A stretch of 64,000 bases of DNA. Origin: Rhytidiadelphus loreus. Its lineage: Eukaryota; Streptophyta; Bryopsida; Hypnales; Hylocomiaceae. Within the stretch, counting starts at the first letter, position 1. Every line of letters starts with the position of its first letter. The stretch spans positions 53,691,025 to 53,755,024 of the forward strand of contig OX344763.1 of the NCBI GenBank assembly GCA_947034895.1, given 5' to 3'. Below the pieces are notes generated by a model that was given only the letters and a program-made list of their open reading frames with translations, did not search any database and was not told where the DNA came from. This document shows positions 63,901 through 64,000 of this stretch, one piece after another. The position numbers were made by a program, and so were the translations under genes.

Positions 63901-64000
63901 ATTTGGATTTAAGAAGAATTGCAACTTGCACCACATGTTTGCACATTCTTTTTCACTTGAATTTCATGAGTTCCAATATTTCTCTGACATGAAAGTTCAA
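60951..64000 (+). repeat. Large duplicated segment, copy 3, cut by the window end
   Basis: This segment starts with a pair of 178-bp units (60964, 61142). It then follows copy 2 at 4077-bp offset: gttcgttc 57624 and 61701, atttaacattc 58354 and 62431, gtgcatc/tctaattt about 59401 and 63478. After 63.5 kb the offset becomes 3723 bp (21 monomers with six of 178 bp) because copy 2 has two extra units. In the final segment gttcgttcatc has become gttcttgcatc (63650). The monomer around 61868 is a hybrid (aagttcaacgc, gtgcatc, tctaatttaacgtcc). The array runs on past the window. Confidence 0.88.

Larger units (their letters stand above)
1..64000 (+). repeat. Tandem satellite array, 177-bp monomer, whole window
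   Basis: The entire window is head-to-tail copies of one 177-bp unit in one orientation. Setting the unit start at 'aattgc', copies begin at 1, 178, 355 and so on, and the last one begins at 63917. The 361 complete units sum exactly: 338 of 177 bp, 22 of 178 bp and one of 174 bp. I found no inverted copy, no unrelated insert and no array edge. Hand count of one domain A monomer gives 61 G+C in 177. The length is close to that of many plant and animal centromeric satellites, about one nucleosome plus linker, so a centromeric or pericentromeric origin is likely but inferred. The family is not one I recognise. No protein-coding or RNA gene is supported anywhere in it. Confidence 0.99.
32213..64000 (+). 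repeat. Domain B: younger-looking monomer family, several subtypes
   Basis: From monomer 183 on, a different variant set takes over: tttctcac (first in 32213-32389), gatttaag in most units, tctaggacatgagagtac, gtttatgcatc, ctaagacataaaag with cataagttcc, tagtgtaac, aacgtcc, atgataccac and the 178-bp atttctctgac subtype. Domain A markers such as cacagtc and gtcagcacc are gone. A single transition stretch at about 32.2-33.3 kb still holds gaatagttc. Array order here is more regular and includes kilobase-scale duplications. Confidence 0.9.

Noticed and set aside
1..64000. CRISPR array or other short-repeat and spacer system
   Set aside because: The whole 177-bp unit repeats, with no unique spacers between short constant repeats. 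Variable parts are a small set of recurring subtypes.
1..64000. Transposable element or long terminal repeat within the array
   Set aside because: No target-site duplication, coding remnant or terminal repeat was seen, and unit arithmetic leaves no unexplained bases.

Overview
The window is one uninterrupted tandem satellite array. I see no gene, RNA gene, transposon, CRISPR array or unique sequence in it. The repeat is a 177-bp, A+T-rich monomer (34.5% G+C by hand count of one domain A copy). Every copy is in the same orientation, and the array is cut by both window edges. Taking 'aattgc' as the unit start, I count 361 complete monomers (1-63916) plus an 84-bp partial copy. The arithmetic closes exactly: 338 monomers of 177 bp, 22 of 178 bp and one of 174 bp sum to 63,916 bp. 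This leaves no room for a hidden insertion unless its length is compensated.

The monomer length, A+T richness, single orientation and layered higher-order repeats (HORs) are typical of eukaryotic centromeric or other heterochromatic satellites, in plants and many animals. I do not recognise the family. It does not resemble the Arabidopsis 178-bp or human alpha satellite sequences as I know them, so no organism is named. Centromere function is an inference.

Layout. Domain A (1 to about 32.2 kb) is made of monomers marked by cacagtc, gaatagttc, gtcagcacc and mostly gacttaag. It contains a 5-monomer repeat (about 1.2-3.0 kb), dispersed 13- and 14-monomer periodicities (3.5-11.4 kb), a clean 12-monomer HOR with four copies (13.45-21.38 kb) and a 15/17-monomer HOR (about 23.6-32.1 kb). 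Domain B (about 32.2-64 kb) is marked by tttctcac, gatttaag, gagagtac, tttatgcatc, taagacataa, aacgtcc and a 178-bp subtype. It contains a 5-monomer HOR nested in a 17-monomer super-repeat (35.2-42.0 kb), a 10-monomer repeat (42.0-44.8 kb), a 7-monomer repeat (44.4-46.4 kb) and kilobase-scale staggered duplications with offsets of 6199, 7261-7438, 4077 and 3723 bp (47.4-64.0 kb).

The most informative signals are recombination scars: a chimeric monomer at a duplication junction, copies that differ by whole monomers, and single-base or 3-bp markers inherited at exact HOR spacing. These read as a record of unequal exchange and segmental amplification. The three 99-codon open frames are satellite sequence that happens to lack stops, copied by the HOR, and are not annotated as genes.
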